DNA of 24,387 nucleotides from Burkholderiales bacterium (GTDB lineage Bacteria > Pseudomonadota > Gammaproteobacteria > Burkholderiales > SG8-39), in NCBI GenBank assembly GCA_025929745.1, contig JAICPQ010000006.1:1-24387 (forward strand). Direction: 5' to 3'. Position numbers and translations under genes: made by a program. Shown here one piece after another: positions 15,383 through 22,832 of this stretch; position 1 is the stretch's first letter, and each line of letters opens with the position of its first letter. The notes beneath the pieces are model-generated. The model had not been told where the DNA came from, ran no database searches, and saw only the letters and a list, made by a program, of their open reading frames with translations.

Positions 15383-15826
15383 AAGGCAACCATTATCGCG
15401 GCCGCCGGGGCGCTTGCGGCGCTCCTCGCGTTCACCCTGTCCGGGCGCGCGCCCGATGTGCAGCTCCAGTCCGAGCTGCGTGGCAAAGTGGTGCTGGTGA
15501 ACTTCTGGGCCACTTATTGCGCGAGCTGCCTGCACGAGATGCCGAAGCTCGTCGAAACCCACAAGAAGTTCGCCGCGCGCGGCCTGGAAACGCTGGCGGT
15601 GGCCGTGCACCAGGATGACCCGGCTCGCGTCGCGCAATTCGCAAAGGCGCTCCCGTTCAATGTGGCCTTCGATCGCTCGGGCGAACTGTCGCGCCAGTTC
15701 GGCAACGTGCGCGTAACGCCTTCGAGCTTCCTCATCGACAAGCAGGGCCGGGTGCTACGACGTTACGTCGGCCAGCCGGACTGGAGCGAGCTGCACGACC
15801 TGGTCGAGCGCGCGCTCGGCTCCTAG
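15380..15826 (+). CDS. TlpA-like thiol:disulfide oxidoreductase
   Basis: A 148-residue thioredoxin-fold protein with an N-terminal membrane anchor or signal (MKATIIAAAGALAALLAFTL). The redox site is WATYCASCLHE (Cys47 and Cys50), preceded by GKVVLVNFWA and followed by PKLVETHKKF. The cis-proline loop is VTPSSFLIDKQGRVLRRYVG. Relatives of this type act in the periplasm, often reducing apocytochrome c or other cysteine pairs, but the specific partner is not shown here. It is a lone plus-strand gene between two minus-strand genes, with its start and stop codons each sharing a 4-base palindrome with the neighbour. No Shine-Dalgarno is evident. Confidence 0.9.
   Translation: MKATIIAAAGALAALLAFTLSGRAPDVQLQSELRGKVVLVNFWATYCASCLHEMPKLVETHKKFAARGLETLAVAVHQDDPARVAQFAKALPFNVAFDRSGELSRQFGNVRVTPSSFLIDKQGRVLRRYVGQPDWSELHDLVERALGS
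15823..15826. other. Shared convergent stop palindrome CTAG (TlpA-like / lipA)
   Basis: The TlpA-like gene ends in TAG at 15824-15826 and lipA ends in TAG on the minus strand at 15825-15823. Both stops use one CTAG, with no terminator between. Confidence 0.85.
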
Positions 15827-16749
15827 ATCCCCGCTTCTTCCGCCTGCCGGTCGGCGTGGTAGGAGGAGCGCACCAGCGCGCCGACGGCCGCGTGCCGGAA
15901 ACCGAGCGCTCGCGCCGCTTCCTCGAAGCTCGAGAACACCGCCGGCTCAACGTAACGCTCCACGGGCAGATGATGCGGCGAGGGCTGCAGATATTGGCCG
16001 ATCGTCACCATGTCGACCTCGTGCGCGCGCAGGTCGCGCATCACGGCAAGAATTTCGTCGTCCGTTTCCCCCAAGCCCACCATGAGCCCCGACTTCGTCG
16101 GTACCGAGGGGTGGCGTCGCTTGAATTCCTGTAGTAGCCGCAGCGAATGCGCATAGTCGCCGCCCGGCCTTGCCGAGCGGTAAAGGCGCGGGACCGTCTC
16201 CAGGTTATGGTTCATGACATCGGGCGGCGCGGCAGCGAGGATCTCTAGCGCGCGGTCCAGGCGCCCGCGAAAGTCGGGCACCAGCACTTCGATCGTGGTT
16301 TCCGGGGACGTCCCTCTGATCGCGGTGATGCAGGAGACGAAATGCGCCGCTCCCCCGTCGCGCAGGTCGTCGCGGTCGACGCTGGTCACGACGACGTACG
16401 CCAGCTTGAGCAGCGCGATCGTTTCGGCCAGATGCTTCGGCTCCTCCGCATCGGGAGCGAGCGGGCGGCCGTGCGACACGTCGCAGAAAGGGCAGCGGCG
16501 CGTGCAGATGTCGCCGAGGATCATGAAGGTCGCCGTGCCCTTGCCGAAGCATTCGGCGATGTTCGGGCAGGAGGCTTCCTCGCAGACCGTGTGCAGCTTC
16601 TGGCTGCGCAACATGCGCTTGATGTCGTAGAAGCGCGAGTTCGGGCTCGCGGCACGCACGCGGATCCACGGCGGCTTGGGCAGCGGGGCGCGCGGCACGA
16701 TGCGAATGGTCTTTCGCGCGCCCTTCTCCTTTGCGCCGGCTTCACGCAT
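15823..16749 (-). CDS. lipA: Lipoyl synthase LipA
   Basis: A 308-residue radical SAM enzyme that inserts two sulfur atoms into the octanoyl chain on lipoyl domains of 2-oxoacid dehydrogenases and GcvH. The auxiliary cluster ligands are in CEEASCPNIAEC (Cys56, 61, 67), the radical SAM cluster ligands are in CTRRCPFC (Cys82, 86, 89), and the C-terminal RSSYHA supplies the conserved serine ligand. Length and order are normal for the family. The ATG at 16749 overlaps the lipB stop by 8 bases (ATGCGTGA), so LipB, which makes its substrate, is translated from the same message. It is the last gene of the long minus-strand block. Confidence 0.97.
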   Translation of the reverse strand: MREAGAKEKGARKTIRIVPRAPLPKPPWIRVRAASPNSRFYDIKRMLRSQKLHTVCEEASCPNIAECFGKGTATFMILGDICTRRCPFCDVSHGRPLAPDAEEPKHLAETIALLKLAYVVVTSVDRDDLRDGGAAHFVSCITAIRGTSPETTIEVLVPDFRGRLDRALEILAAAPPDVMNHNLETVPRLYRSARPGGDYAHSLRLLQEFKRRHPSVPTKSGLMVGLGETDDEILAVMRDLRAHEVDMVTIGQYLQPSPHHLPVERYVEPAVFSSFEEAARALGFRHAAVGALVRSSYHADRQAEEAGI

Positions 16750-17314
16750 CGAGCTTCTCCACGACTCGCTCGACCAGGTGCTCCCCGACGATTCGTGGGG
16801 TTTGCGAAAACCCGAGGTCCCTCATCTGCGTGACGCGCAAGCCTGGATAGCCGCACGGATGGATGCAGGAAAAAGGCGAGAGGTCCATATCCACGTTTAG
16901 GGCGACGCCATGGTAGGCGCGGCCGCGCACGACCCGAATGCCGAGCGCGGCGATCTTGGCGCCGTCGACGTATACGCCCGGCGCGCCCGGCTTACGCTCC
17001 GCGCGCGGTCCGACGAGATCGATCACCGCCTGCTCGAGCAGGCAGACGAATGTCTTGACCTTGAGCCCGCGCCGGGCGAGGTCGACCAGCGTATAGAGCA
17101 CCACCTGCCCGGGGCCGTGGTAGGTAACGTCGCCGCCGCGGTCCACGCGGATCGCATCCGCGACGACGGCTTTGCCGCCCTGCCCGATCGTATATACGGG
17201 CGGATGCTCGAGAAGCCAGAGCTCATCGGGCGTCGACTCGGACCGCGCCCGGGTGAATTCGCGCATCGCCTGCCAGGTCGGCACGTAGTCGACGCGGCCC
17301 AGGCGCTTCACCAT
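16742..17314 (-). CDS. lipB: Octanoyl-ACP:protein N-octanoyltransferase LipB
   Basis: A 190-residue enzyme that moves octanoate from acyl carrier protein to lipoyl domains, giving the substrate for LipA. Motifs seen are LLEHPPVYTIGQGG, RGGDVTYHGPGQ, the catalytic lysine in AKIAALGI (Lys120) and the catalytic cysteine in IHPCGYPG (Cys154); most relatives have INPCG. The ATG at 17314 gives the usual MVKRLGRVDYVPTWQAM beginning and overlaps the stop of the ybeD-like gene by one base (TGATG). A longer frame upstream reads into that gene out of phase. Confidence 0.96.
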   Translation of the reverse strand: MVKRLGRVDYVPTWQAMREFTRARSESTPDELWLLEHPPVYTIGQGGKAVVADAIRVDRGGDVTYHGPGQVVLYTLVDLARRGLKVKTFVCLLEQAVIDLVGPRAERKPGAPGVYVDGAKIAALGIRVVRGRAYHGVALNVDMDLSPFSCIHPCGYPGLRVTQMRDLGFSQTPRIVGEHLVERVVEKLDA

Positions 17315-17586
17315 CACAAAACCATGACCACGTCGGGATGGTCGCAGAGCTCCTGATAAAGCGCGTCGAGCTGCTCGCGCGAAGTCGCGCGCACGACGCA
17401 GGTGACGCTGAGGTAGGTGCCTTGACGGCTCGGTCGCATCTCCACGGTAGCGGCATCGAAATCGGGTGCGTGCTTGCGCACGATACCGGTGACCGACTGA
17501 ACGAAGCGCGGCTGCTTGCGCCCCATGACCTTGATCGGAAAATCGCAGGGAAAGGCTAACGGCGAGCCATCGGCGACGACCGGCAC
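17314..17586 (-). CDS. YbeD-like (DUF493) small regulatory-fold protein
   Basis: A 90-residue protein of the DUF493/YbeD family, with FPCDFPIKVMGR near the start, an ACT-like alternation of strands and helices (FVQSVTGIVRKH, GTYLSVTCVVRATSREQLDA) and the closing LYQELCDHPDVVMVL. YbeD lies next to lipB in many proteobacteria, as here, and may regulate the lipoate pathway, but this is unproven. The start is GTG at 17586, 8 bases after the dat stop; the gene overlaps lipB by one base. Confidence 0.88.
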   Translation of the reverse strand: MPVVADGSPLAFPCDFPIKVMGRKQPRFVQSVTGIVRKHAPDFDAATVEMRPSRQGTYLSVTCVVRATSREQLDALYQELCDHPDVVMVL

Positions 17587-17594
17587 GGCGTTTC

Positions 17595-18467
17595 CTAAGC
17601 CGATAAGGCCTCGCGCTTACCCGCGCGCATGACCTTTTGCTTGAAGTCCTGATAGAGCTGGTACATGCGGCGAAACACCGGTCCGGGACGCCCGTCGCCA
17701 TTGCGCGTGCCGTCGAGCTCGACGATGGCGAGCACTTCCTTCGAAGACGAGGTCACCCATAGTTCATCGGAGCCGCGCACCGCGGCTTCGCCGACATCGC
17801 GAAATTCGAGCGGCATGGCGTTTGCGTGCGCGAGCTCCACGACGACGTCGTAAGTGATGCCCGGCAGGATGAGGTTGGACTTGGGCGGCGACTGGATCAC
17901 GCCGCCCTTCACGACGAATACGTTCGAAGCGGAGGCTTCGGTGAGTTTTCCGTCGCGGAAAAGGATCGTTTCCGCGGCGCCGTGCTCAGCGGAGAGCTGG
18001 CGCAGAAGGCAGTTGCCGATGAGCGAGATCGACTTGATGTCGCAGCGCAGCCAACGGTTGTCGACCGCGCTCACCGCCACACCGCCCTTCTCCACCTGCG
18101 CCGCCGGCGGGTTGGTGAGCGGGTTGGACATCATGAAAACGGTCGGCTCGACGCCCTTCGGGAAGGCGTGATCGCGCTTGGCCGCTCCGCGCGTCACCTG
18201 GAAATAGATCCCCTGGTCTTCGAAGGGCTGGGCATCGATCAGCTGATAGATGTGCTTGCGCCATTCCGGGCGCGAATACGGATTGCGGATGCGGGTCTCG
18301 CCGAGGCTTCGCTCCAGGCGGGTTAGATGCTCGTCCAGCCGGAACGGCACACGCGAATACACTGGCACCAGCTCATATACGCCGTCGCCAAAGATGAATC
18401 CACGGTCGAGAACCGAGACCGTCGCCTGCTCAAGCGGAACAAGCCGGCCGTTCAGGAAAACCTTCAT
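17595..18467 (-). CDS. dat: D-amino-acid aminotransferase (PLP fold type IV)
   Basis: A 290-residue class IV PLP aminotransferase, which would interconvert D-amino acids such as D-alanine and D-glutamate with 2-oxoacids. The family start LDRGFIFGDGVYELVPVY is present, the PLP lysine is in RCDIKSISLIGN (Lys145), and VTRGAAKRDHAFP carries Arg98 and His100, the pair that marks D-amino-acid rather than branched-chain or aminodeoxychorismate enzymes in the Bacillus enzyme. I chose the ATG at 18467 because it overlaps the dacC stop as ATGA; an ATG at 18476 adds MAE. Adjacent dacC releases D-alanine from peptidoglycan, so a linked role in D-alanine use is possible but inferred. Confidence 0.9.
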   Translation of the reverse strand: MKVFLNGRLVPLEQATVSVLDRGFIFGDGVYELVPVYSRVPFRLDEHLTRLERSLGETRIRNPYSRPEWRKHIYQLIDAQPFEDQGIYFQVTRGAAKRDHAFPKGVEPTVFMMSNPLTNPPAAQVEKGGVAVSAVDNRWLRCDIKSISLIGNCLLRQLSAEHGAAETILFRDGKLTEASASNVFVVKGGVIQSPPKSNLILPGITYDVVVELAHANAMPLEFRDVGEAAVRGSDELWVTSSSKEVLAIVELDGTRNGDGRPGPVFRRMYQLYQDFKQKVMRAGKREALSA

Positions 18468-19609
18468 TTCAGCCATAGGCGCAGTGTATCCCAGCTGCGT
18501 CCGAAGAAGCCCGCCGCGGCGACCGGCTCCAGCGTGACGAGCGGGTACTCGCCGAACGCCTTGCCGTCGTGCGTGACGCGCAGCACGCCGATGCGCTGCC
18601 CCTTGCTGAGCGGTGCGACGAGCGGCTGTTGCGAGACGAGCTCGGCTTTCAGCTTGTCGGCCTCTCCTTTCGGCACCGTGACGAAAAGATCGCTGCCCAA
18701 GCCCACTTTCACGTTACGCGCCGCGCCTTTCCAGACCTCAAGCGCGCGCACCGCGTCGTTCGCCGTGTACAGCTTCACGCTGTCGAAGAACTGATAGCCC
18801 CAGTTGAGAAGCTTCAGCGACTCCTGCGCCCGCGTCGCCTCGGAGGTGGAGCCGAGCAGCACGGAGAGCAGCCGCCGCCCGCCGCGGCTCGATGAGGCGA
18901 TGAGGCAATAGCCCGCCCCTTCGGTATGCCCTGTCTTTACGCCGTCCACGCTCGGATCCATCCAGAGCAGCCGGTTGCGGTTGGGCTGCGTGATGTTGTT
19001 GTAGCGGAATTCCTTCTGCGAGTAGTACTGCGCGTATTCTTTCGGAAAGTCCCTGACGAGCGCGGCAGCAAGCACGTAGAGGTCCTGCGCGGTGCTGTAG
19101 TGCTGCGCGTCCGGCAGGCCCGAGGCGTTCACGAACTTTGTGTTCTTCATGCCCAGACGCATCGCCTCGCGGTTCATCATCTGCACGAACGCTTCCTCGT
19201 TTCCGGCCACCGCCTCCGCAAGCGCGATGCAAGCGTCGTTGCCTGACTGGATAACCATTCCGCGGATAAGCTCGTCCACCGTGACCGGCTTGCGCGGCTC
19301 GATGAACATGCGCGAGCCGGCCGCTTTCCAGGCGCGCGGCGAGACGTTCACCTGCTGATTGACGGAGAGCTTGCGCTCGCGCAGCGCGGCGAACACCACG
19401 TACGCTGTCATCATCTTGGTGAGCGAAGCCGGTTCGAAGCGCTCATCCGCGCGCTGCGCGAGCATCACCTGCCCGCTCGACAAATCGCCGAGCACCCACG
19501 CCTTGCCGATAACCGAAGGCGGCTGGGGCGCCGCGGCCTGCGCAGCGCACACGAAACTCAGGAGGAACGCGAAGACAATCCGCATGACTTGCCAAAAGCC
19601 GCGAATCAT
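18464..19609 (-). CDS. dacC: D-alanyl-D-alanine carboxypeptidase (PBP5/6 type)
   Basis: A 381-residue penicillin-binding protein that trims the terminal D-alanine from peptidoglycan pentapeptides in the periplasm. It has a signal peptide (VFAFLLSFVCAAQA), the active-site SLTK (Ser62, Lys65), SGN (122-124) and KTG (225-227), then a PBP5-type beta-rich C-terminal domain and a short amphipathic tail (GFFGRSWDTLRLWLK), the usual inner-membrane anchor. The ATG at 19609 overlaps the rlpA stop by four bases; an internal ATG at 19585 would give a shorter signal peptide. The symbol could be dacA in other naming. Confidence 0.94.
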   Translation of the reverse strand: MIRGFWQVMRIVFAFLLSFVCAAQAAAPQPPSVIGKAWVLGDLSSGQVMLAQRADERFEPASLTKMMTAYVVFAALRERKLSVNQQVNVSPRAWKAAGSRMFIEPRKPVTVDELIRGMVIQSGNDACIALAEAVAGNEEAFVQMMNREAMRLGMKNTKFVNASGLPDAQHYSTAQDLYVLAAALVRDFPKEYAQYYSQKEFRYNNITQPNRNRLLWMDPSVDGVKTGHTEGAGYCLIASSSRGGRRLLSVLLGSTSEATRAQESLKLLNWGYQFFDSVKLYTANDAVRALEVWKGAARNVKVGLGSDLFVTVPKGEADKLKAELVSQQPLVAPLSKGQRIGVLRVTHDGKAFGEYPLVTLEPVAAAGFFGRSWDTLRLWLK

Positions 19610-20133
19610 AAGCCGGCGCTGCGGTCCGGAATGATGGCTTCGACGTCGACCTGCGCCTGACCAGCCTGGAGGAAGCCGAGCTTGTGCGCGGCCACGTAGG
19701 AGACATCGATCACGCGCCCCGAGCGAAACGGGCCGCGATCGTTGATGCGCAATACGACGCTGCGTCCGTTCCCGACGTTCGTGACGCGCGCATAGCTCGG
19801 AATGGGAAGCGTCGGGTGCGCCGCCGTCATGGCGTACATGTCGTAGGTTTCGCCGCTCGACGTTTTCTGGCCGTGGTAGCGCTTGCCATACCAGCTGGCG
19901 AGGCCGCGCTGACGAAAAGGCTGCAGCGATGTCATGGGCACGTAGTCACGCCCGAAAGCGGTGTACGGACGATTTGCGTACTTGTGCAGCGGCTCGGCGC
20001 GGGGCACGGCGTCGACAACCTGCTCGAGGTTCGCCGGCGCCCGATCGGGCGGCCCGTCGTCCTTGTAATAGCCGCCCGGTCTGGTCGATGAGCAGCCCGC
20101 GAGAAGGACGAGCAAAACGACGAGCCACTTCAT
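19606..20133 (-). CDS. rlpA: RlpA-type septal ring lytic transglycosylase, lipoprotein
   Basis: A 175-residue outer-membrane lipoprotein. The N-terminus has a lipobox (VVLLVLLAGC), and the double-psi beta-barrel domain has GLASWYGKRYHGQKTSSGE, MTAAHPTLPIPSYARVTN and VVLRINDRGPF, with catalytic-type acidic residues in SGE and ND. In Pseudomonas RlpA cleaves naked glycan strands at the septum. Here there is no C-terminal SPOR domain, so the protein ends soon after the barrel; septal targeting by SPOR is therefore not expected. The gene overlaps both its neighbours (pseudo-pyrC and dacC) by four bases (ATGA). Confidence 0.92.
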   Translation of the reverse strand: MKWLVVLLVLLAGCSSTRPGGYYKDDGPPDRAPANLEQVVDAVPRAEPLHKYANRPYTAFGRDYVPMTSLQPFRQRGLASWYGKRYHGQKTSSGETYDMYAMTAAHPTLPIPSYARVTNVGNGRSVVLRINDRGPFRSGRVIDVSYVAAHKLGFLQAGQAQVDVEAIIPDRSAGL

Positions 20134-21389
20134 GCTTCGTACACCACGTTGCCCTCGACCAGGGTGAGGCGTACAACGCCGTCGAGCTCGGCGCCGAGAA
20201 ATGGCGTGTTCTTACCCTGGCTCTTCAGTGCCGCCGGAGTAATGCGGACGCTCGCACGCGGATCGAAAAGCACGAGATCGGCGGGCGCACCGACGACGAG
20301 GCGTCCGGCATCGATACCGAGTACGCGCGCCGGCTCGCTGGTGATGCGCGCCAGCGTCGCCGCCAGGCTGAGGCGCTGCGCGAGGCCCCATTTGAGCGTG
20401 AGCGGCAGAAGGAGCTCAAGGCCCGTGGCGCCGGGCTCGGCGAGCGCGAACGGCAGGTGCTTGCCGTCCTCGTCGACGGGCGTGTGATCGGAGCAGGCGC
20501 AGTCGATCACGCCCTCTGCGAGCCCGCGCGCGAGCGCGTCGCGGTCGCGCTGGCTGCGCAGCGGCGGCTCGAGCCGGCACTGCGATTGGAAGTAGCCGAG
20601 GTCCATGTCGCAGAGGTGCACATGGTGCAGGCCGACGTCGCACGTCACCGGCAGTCCTTCCTGCTTCGCCCGGCGCATGAGGTCCACTGCGCCAGCGGTG
20701 GAAAGACGACAGACGTGAACTCTTGCGCGCGTGGCACGTACCAGCTCGAGGATGGTTCCCAACGCGATCGTCTCGGCGAAGGCCGGAATGCCCGGCAGCC
20801 CGAGCCGCGTGGCGACCTCGCCATCGTGCGCCACGCCGCCTTTCGCGAGATCGGCATCCTCGGCGCGCAGCCACACTGCATAGCCGAACGTGGCGGCGTA
20901 CTGCAGCGCGCGCCACAGGACCTGGGCGTCCGCGAGCGGGGCGTTCGCCTGCGAGAATGCAACGCATCCCGCGTCCGAAAGCTGTCCCATCTCGGTGAGG
21001 CGCTCGCCTTCGAGCTTGACGGTGAGGGCGCCGACCGGAAACACGCGCGCGCGCGAAAGCGCCTTCGCGCGACGGCGCAGCATGTCGACGAGACCCGGCT
21101 CATCGAGCGCCGGATCGGTATCGGGCGGACAAGCGAGGCTGGTGACGCCGCCCGCCACGGCCGCGTCGAGCTCCGATTCGAGCGTCGCCTTGTATTCATG
21201 GCCCGGCTCCCGCAGCCGGGCCGAAAGGTCGATGAAGCCTGGCGCGAGCACCAGTCCCTTCGCGTCGATCACCCGGTCGGCCTTGCCGCCCTCAGCGGCA
21301 ATCCGGCCGTCGGCGACGAAGAGCTCGCCGCTTCCCTCCTTGCCGCTCGCCGGGTCGACGATGCGGGCATTCTTTATATGAAGGCGCAT
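20130..21389 (-). CDS. pyrX: Dihydroorotase-like protein lacking metal ligands (pseudo-PyrC, PyrX type)
   Basis: A 419-residue amidohydrolase-fold protein homologous to class I dihydroorotase. The metal-binding HxH of active enzymes is replaced: the strand reads FIDLSARLREPG where active enzymes have D-x-HxH-LREPG. Other expected ligand sites are also changed: FSQANAPL instead of FSDDG, LRAED instead of an HAED-type motif, and VCRLST instead of a CHVST-type motif. SDHTPVDED keeps its Asp. This matches inactive dihydroorotases that in Pseudomonas and relatives hold the PyrB assembly together. It directly follows pyrB with a one-base overlap (TGATG), so it likely forms a structural complex with PyrB; catalysis of the dihydroorotase step must come from another gene. 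Confidence 0.9.
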   Translation of the reverse strand: MRLHIKNARIVDPASGKEGSGELFVADGRIAAEGGKADRVIDAKGLVLAPGFIDLSARLREPGHEYKATLESELDAAVAGGVTSLACPPDTDPALDEPGLVDMLRRRAKALSRARVFPVGALTVKLEGERLTEMGQLSDAGCVAFSQANAPLADAQVLWRALQYAATFGYAVWLRAEDADLAKGGVAHDGEVATRLGLPGIPAFAETIALGTILELVRATRARVHVCRLSTAGAVDLMRRAKQEGLPVTCDVGLHHVHLCDMDLGYFQSQCRLEPPLRSQRDRDALARGLAEGVIDCACSDHTPVDEDGKHLPFALAEPGATGLELLLPLTLKWGLAQRLSLAATLARITSEPARVLGIDAGRLVVGAPADLVLFDPRASVRITPAALKSQGKNTPFLGAELDGVVRLTLVEGNVVYEA

Positions 21390-22339
21390 CAGTTTCCGGC
21401 GACGATGCTCATCACCGCCATGCGCACGGCGATGCCGAAAGTGACCTGCGGCAGGATCACCGAGTGCGGGCCGTCGGCGACGGTCGAATCGATCTCGACG
21501 CCGCGATTCATCGGGCCCGGATGCATGACGATGGCGTCGCGGCGCGCGAGCCCGAGCTTGTCGGCATTCAGGCCGTAGTGCTTGAAGTACTCCTGCGCCG
21601 ACGGGAGCAGCGCGCCGCGCATGCGCTCGTTCTGCAGCCGCAGCATCACCACCACGTCGCAATCCTTGAGCCCCTCGCGCATATCGTGAAAGACGCGCAC
21701 GCCGAGCGCCTCTACGCCGGTCGGCAGCAGCGTCTGGGGTCCGATCACGCGCACCTCCGGCACGCCAAGCGTGGTGAGCCCGTGAATGAGCGAACGGGCG
21801 ACGCGGGAATGCAGGATGTCGCCCACGATCGCGACCGTAAGGGCGGCGAAGTCTTTCTTGTAATGCCGGATGGTATAGAGGTCGAGCAGGCCCTGCGTCG
21901 GATGCGCATGGCGGCCGTCGCCGGCATTGATGACGTGCTCGTGCGGCTTCACGTGCCGCGCGATGAGGAAGGGCGCGCCCGAAGATTCGTGCCGCACGAC
22001 GAAGATGTCCGCCTGCATCGCCGAGAGGTTCGCGACGGTGTCGAGCAGCGACTCACCCTTGGTCTGCGACGAGGCGTTGATGTTCAGATTGATCACATCG
22101 GCCGACAGGCGCTTCGCCGCGATTTCGAACGTGGTGCGCGTGCGCGTCGATGGCTCGAAAAACAGGTTGAAGACGCTTTTGCCGCGCAGGATCGGCACCT
22201 TCTTCACCTCGCGTTCGGTCACGCCGACGAAGGACTCGGCGGTGTCGAGAATCTGCAGGAGGATCGCGCGCGGCAGGCCCTCGATGGACAAGAGATGCTG
22301 CAGCTCGCCCTTTTCGTTCAACTGCGGGTTACGCTGCAC
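21389..22339 (-). CDS. pyrB: Aspartate carbamoyltransferase catalytic subunit PyrB
   Basis: A 316-residue enzyme that joins carbamoyl phosphate and aspartate in pyrimidine synthesis. The carbamoyl-phosphate site FFEPSTRTRTTFE, the VINAGDGRHAHPTQGLLDLY block and the HPGPMNRGVEI signature are present. The chosen GTG at 22339 gives QRNPQLNEKGELQHLLSIEG, matching the beginning in relatives, and overlaps the pyrR stop by 11 bases; longer in-frame starts only read pyrR out of phase. No PyrI regulatory gene is visible, consistent with a PyrB/pseudo-dihydroorotase assembly as in Pseudomonas. Confidence 0.96.
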   Translation of the reverse strand: MQRNPQLNEKGELQHLLSIEGLPRAILLQILDTAESFVGVTEREVKKVPILRGKSVFNLFFEPSTRTRTTFEIAAKRLSADVINLNINASSQTKGESLLDTVANLSAMQADIFVVRHESSGAPFLIARHVKPHEHVINAGDGRHAHPTQGLLDLYTIRHYKKDFAALTVAIVGDILHSRVARSLIHGLTTLGVPEVRVIGPQTLLPTGVEALGVRVFHDMREGLKDCDVVVMLRLQNERMRGALLPSAQEYFKHYGLNADKLGLARRDAIVMHPGPMNRGVEIDSTVADGPHSVILPQVTFGIAVRMAVMSIVAGN

Positions 22340-22832
22340 GTTCCGCCTCCAGCGCGAGCGCGAGCTTGCCGCGCTCGTCGCGCTTGAGCGCGAGCCGCAT
22401 GCCGGCCGGCACATCGACGCGCGCGCCCACGTGCTGGGCGCAGATCGGCAGCTGGCGGCCGCCTCGGTCGACGAGCACGGCGAGCGCGATGCTCGCCGGC
22501 CGCCCGAAGTCGAAAATCACGTTCATCGCCGCGCGCACCGTGCGCCCGCTATACAGCACGTCGTCAACGAGAAAGAGCTCGCAGCCGCTCACGTCGAACG
22601 GGATTCTGGTTCGCTTGGGGTCGTGCTTCAGCCCGCGCGCGGCGTAGTCGTCGCGGTAGAAGGCGATGTCCATGAGCCCGAGCGGCGTCTTCATGCCGAG
22701 CAGCGCGTGCAGCCGCTCGGCGAGCCATGCGCCGCCCGTGTACAGCCCCACCATGGCGCTCTTCGGCCCGATGCGCGGCTTCAACTCCGCAGCGAGCTTC
22801 TCGCAGAGCTCTTCCGCGTCAGGCAGCTTCAT
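22329..22832 (-). CDS. pyrR: PyrR-type bifunctional regulator / uracil phosphoribosyltransferase
   Basis: A 167-residue phosphoribosyltransferase-fold protein with the PRPP loop LFLVDDVLYSGRTVRAAM, VGLYTGGAWLAERL near the start, DIAFYRDDY and LVDRGGRQLPI, all typical of PyrR. In Bacillus PyrR binds the pyr mRNA leader to control attenuation and also makes UMP. Here it overlaps ruvX by 14 bases and pyrB by 11, so no leader or attenuator precedes it; RNA binding could only act inside coding sequence, or the protein acts mainly as an enzyme. Confidence 0.93.
   Translation of the reverse strand: MKLPDAEELCEKLAAELKPRIGPKSAMVGLYTGGAWLAERLHALLGMKTPLGLMDIAFYRDDYAARGLKHDPKRTRIPFDVSGCELFLVDDVLYSGRTVRAAMNVIFDFGRPASIALAVLVDRGGRQLPICAQHVGARVDVPAGMRLALKRDERGKLALALEAERAA

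Noticed and set aside
21200..21222. Inverted repeat GGCCCGGCT/AGCCGGGCC within the pseudo-dihydroorotase gene
   Set aside because: It encodes the conserved residues SARLREPGH, has no T tail, and GC-rich codons explain the pairing.
19929..21578. Long open plus-strand frame (549 codons) opposite rlpA, pseudo-pyrC and pyrB
   Set aside because: It spans three recognised genes on the other strand and has low-complexity arginine-rich composition, typical of a high-GC shadow.
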